Positions 5,141 to 6,327 of a DNA stretch of 6,327 bases are shown here, piece by piece (position 1 is the stretch's first letter; each line of letters starts with the position of its first letter). The notes beneath the pieces are model-generated. The model saw only the letters and a program-made list of their open reading frames with translations, was not told the origin of the DNA and did no database searches. Source of the stretch: an uncultured beta proteobacterium (GTDB lineage Bacteria > Pseudomonadota > Gammaproteobacteria > Burkholderiales > Burkholderiaceae_C); contig CAJASG010000630.1 in the NCBI GenBank assembly GCA_903944555.1, forward strand, positions 1 to 6,327, written 5' to 3'. The translations under genes and the position numbers were made by a program.

Positions 5141-5431
5141 TTAATCCGGCGGGGTCCAGATGGGCCAAGCCGCGCTTTTGTAAACACGTTCTTGGTCTGG
5201 AGGTGGGAACGCCGACTGGTAATCGGATACGAAAAATTCGGCCGTAGGCAATGGGGCGACTGTGGGCGAACAGACTTGGCACAAGATCATGTTGGCGCAA
5301 GCGGGGATGTCGTGGCACATCTCGTCACAGCAATCTCCCTGCATAGAACGCGCGGCACTGTTGGCGCTGCTGCTCAATGCACCCAAGGCCAAAGCCAATG
5401 CCATTAAGGTGACGAAGAGTGTTCTGCACAT
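5141..5431 (-). CDS. Small exported cysteine-rich protein, 96 residues, possible metal-response function
   Basis: This is a hypothetical periplasmic protein. Residues 1-26 form a signal peptide (MCRTLF, then a hydrophobic LMALALALGALSSS stretch, cleavage near ANSA). The mature part has six cysteines: C34 and C35 (GDCCDE), C39 (MCHD), C45 (PACAN), and a CxxC pair C51/C54 (LCQVC). It ends in a Trp/Pro-rich AAWPIWTPPD. A signal peptide, a mid-protein CxxC and a Pro/Trp tail are also seen in small metal-resistance proteins such as CzcI and DUF2946 members, but I see no clear homology to either. No good Shine-Dalgarno precedes the ATG at 5431. It is the first gene of a two-gene unit with the 43-residue cysteine-rich gene and is divergent from czcI. 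A role in copper, zinc or cadmium handling is a guess from composition and context. Confidence 0.7.
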   Translation of the reverse strand: MCRTLFVTLMALALALGALSSSANSAARSMQGDCCDEMCHDIPACANMILCQVCSPTVAPLPTAEFFVSDYQSAFPPPDQERVYKSAAWPIWTPPD

Positions 5432-5721
5432 TGCAGTAATGTAGCGTTAACGGGAAATGTACGACAGACCGTAGCCTGATCCCCTAACACTAAAAGTCAT
5501 ATTGTCTTTCAGCCCCCCAGCCCCGAATGGCTGATCTTAATCAGATATAGCTGACTTTCTCATGTGGGTAACTGTCCAACTCTGACGCACTGTTGGATTT
5601 CTATTGCACCCTGATCGTTCACATCACGACCACACAAAGCGGCGGCTCACAGTTCTCTGCCACTGGCCCGCAGCCGAATTCTACCCAAAGCGGGTATGAA
5701 GCCTGATGAACTGGTCGCCTC

Positions 5722-5767
5722 GCAGCGGTCATTCAAGTGCGCTGAACTGCAGGGAATGAACGACTGC
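5722..5767. repeat. Imperfect palindromic repeat of the CATTC/GAATG type
   Basis: GCAGCGGTCATTC (5722-5734) is nearly the reverse complement of GAATGAACGACTGC (5754-5767). The arms share the CATTC/GAATG ends seen at 4633-4677. It probably belongs to the same class of dispersed intergenic repeat. Confidence 0.45.
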
Positions 5768-5803
5768 TTTAGAGAAGCTTGATTCGCATGCCGGACTTCG
5801 CGC

Positions 5804-5820
5804 GACGGCCACTTGCCGTC
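5804..5820. repeat. GC-rich perfect hairpin
   Basis: GACGGC (5804-5809) pairs with GCCGTC (5815-5820) around the loop CACTT. No T run follows on either strand, so it is not a standard terminator. It is likely part of the surrounding repeat. Confidence 0.35.
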
Positions 5821-6145
5821 GGCCAAGAACGGCAGGTATCGAATAGCAATTATCGAACGCCTAAGATGCTGCCCAAGACCGCTGTCGCAGGCATGGTTCA
5901 GTTTTTCGAAGTTGGACTGGACGGCCAACTCAAGTGGTGGTGAAAAAAGGGGGTGAAAATTCCATTTGATTGATTAGCTGTTCTGTCACACCGGCTTGGT
6001 GTTTTGTGTGCCCGCTGTGAACGCTACGGAATCACTCTAGGTTGAAACTTGCAACGCAATCAACTGCAGAATCACCGTCCGAGAAGCTATCTGAAGTTTT
6101 TGATGAACGCGGAGGTCTCAACGCTAAAGTTACTACAATGTCGAA

Positions 6146-6327
6146 ATGCGTTTCTGGCTGATCGTCTTTTTAACTATTTTGATGCCGTTGCAGCTCTCCT
6201 GGGCAGCATCTGGGCGTTACTGTCAGCACGAAAGCGATGTTTCAAGCAAGCACATTGGCCATCACACACATCAACACCAAACAACTGAACGCGCGGATCC
6301 AGGTGGGGATTTTGCTAAGGCAATGAC
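6146..6327 (+). CDS. czcI: CzcI-family periplasmic cobalt-zinc-cadmium resistance protein, N-terminal part (runs off window)
   Basis: Sixty codons are visible before the window ends. Residues 1-20 are a signal peptide (MRFWLIVFLTILMPLQLSWA) with likely cleavage at the AA of residues 20-21. Then come RYCQHES and the histidine cluster HIGHHTHQH (residues 36-44), an arrangement characteristic of CzcI, the small periplasmic protein encoded just upstream of czcCBA in Cupriavidus and relatives and implicated in regulation of that efflux system. His and Cys residues suggest Zn/Cd/Co binding. The ATG at 6146 is forced by an in-frame TAA at 6125-6127. No strong Shine-Dalgarno precedes it; GGAGG (6110-6114) is too far away. 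A CxxC and an APDRP-like C-terminus would be expected beyond the edge, followed by czcC, czcB and czcA. Confidence 0.85.
   Translation, partial: MRFWLIVFLTILMPLQLSWAASGRYCQHESDVSSKHIGHHTHQHQTTERADPGGDFAKAM

Larger units (their letters stand above)
5432..6145. other. Long intergenic region between the cysteine-rich operon and czcI
   Basis: No convincing gene is visible. The minus-strand frame 5647-5928 lacks a ribosome site and spans repeat structure, so I reject it. Promoters for both divergent units must lie here, but I cannot place -35/-10 pairs with confidence. Visible structure: CTGAT/ATCAG (5531-5544) as a small dyad, TCCAAC (5575-5580) pairing with GTTGGA (5592-5597), an ACCCAAAGCGGGT word (5684-5696) shared with the right RIT boundary, a palindromic repeat (5722-5767) and a GC-rich hairpin (5804-5820). 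The part 5930-6145 is A/T-richer and would carry the czcI leader. Confidence 0.5.

Noticed and set aside
5647..5928. 93-codon minus-strand frame between the cysteine-rich operon and czcI
   Set aside because: It overlaps palindromic repeats and a hairpin, lacks a ribosome site and has no domain. It is more likely repeat DNA that happens to be open.
6049..6288. 79-codon plus-strand frame starting with TTG
   Set aside because: It overlaps czcI in another frame. The czcI frame has a signal peptide and family motifs, whereas this one has none.

Overview
The window reads as a patch of betaproteobacterial accessory DNA, most likely from Burkholderiales (Comamonadaceae or Burkholderiaceae relatives). 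This is inferred from the GC-rich codon use of the long genes, a trio of tyrosine recombinases of the RIT type, an IS5-family insertion sequence and the beginning of a czc-type metal resistance locus. I could not run any search, so the taxonomy is an inference.

Layout from left to right. Positions 1-374 are the right-hand end of an IS5-family element: the last 71 codons of its DDE transposase, a 157-nt tail and a terminal inverted repeat that stops at a TTAG target. Eight bases further on starts a 138-residue protein of unknown function (383-799) with a Cys-Asn/His/Asp pattern suggestive of a thiol hydrolase-like fold. The IS has probably replaced its upstream control region. Positions 800-1050 are non-coding and repeat-like.

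Positions 1051-4595 are a complete Recombinase-in-Trio (RIT) element. Three overlapping genes, ritA (1231-2484), ritB (2481-3461) and ritC (3454-4467), each encode a tyrosine recombinase with a full R-K-HxxR-H-Y active site. They are translationally coupled through 4-nt and 8-nt overlaps. The element lies between 67-bp inverted termini (1044-1110 and 4536-4602). At the centre of each terminus is an identical 32-bp block made of two 10-bp palindromic arms around an asymmetric 12-bp core. Because the core points the same way at both ends while everything around it is inverted, the ends look like directly oriented recombination sites, which predicts a circular intermediate of about 3.5 kb. A family of CTATGCACAG-like motifs next to the cores probably marks accessory recombinase binding sites.

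Positions 4603-6145 hold non-coding repeat-type DNA, a possible relic of a tripartite-tricarboxylate-transporter binding protein gene, and a short minus-strand operon. That operon encodes two small exported cysteine-rich proteins (96 and 43 residues) and ends in a clear intrinsic terminator (4888-4918). Pointing the other way, from 6146 to the window edge, is the beginning of czcI, the small periplasmic protein that usually precedes czcCBA. The cysteine-rich pair and czcI are divergent and about 0.7 kb apart, so a shared role in metal handling is plausible but not shown.
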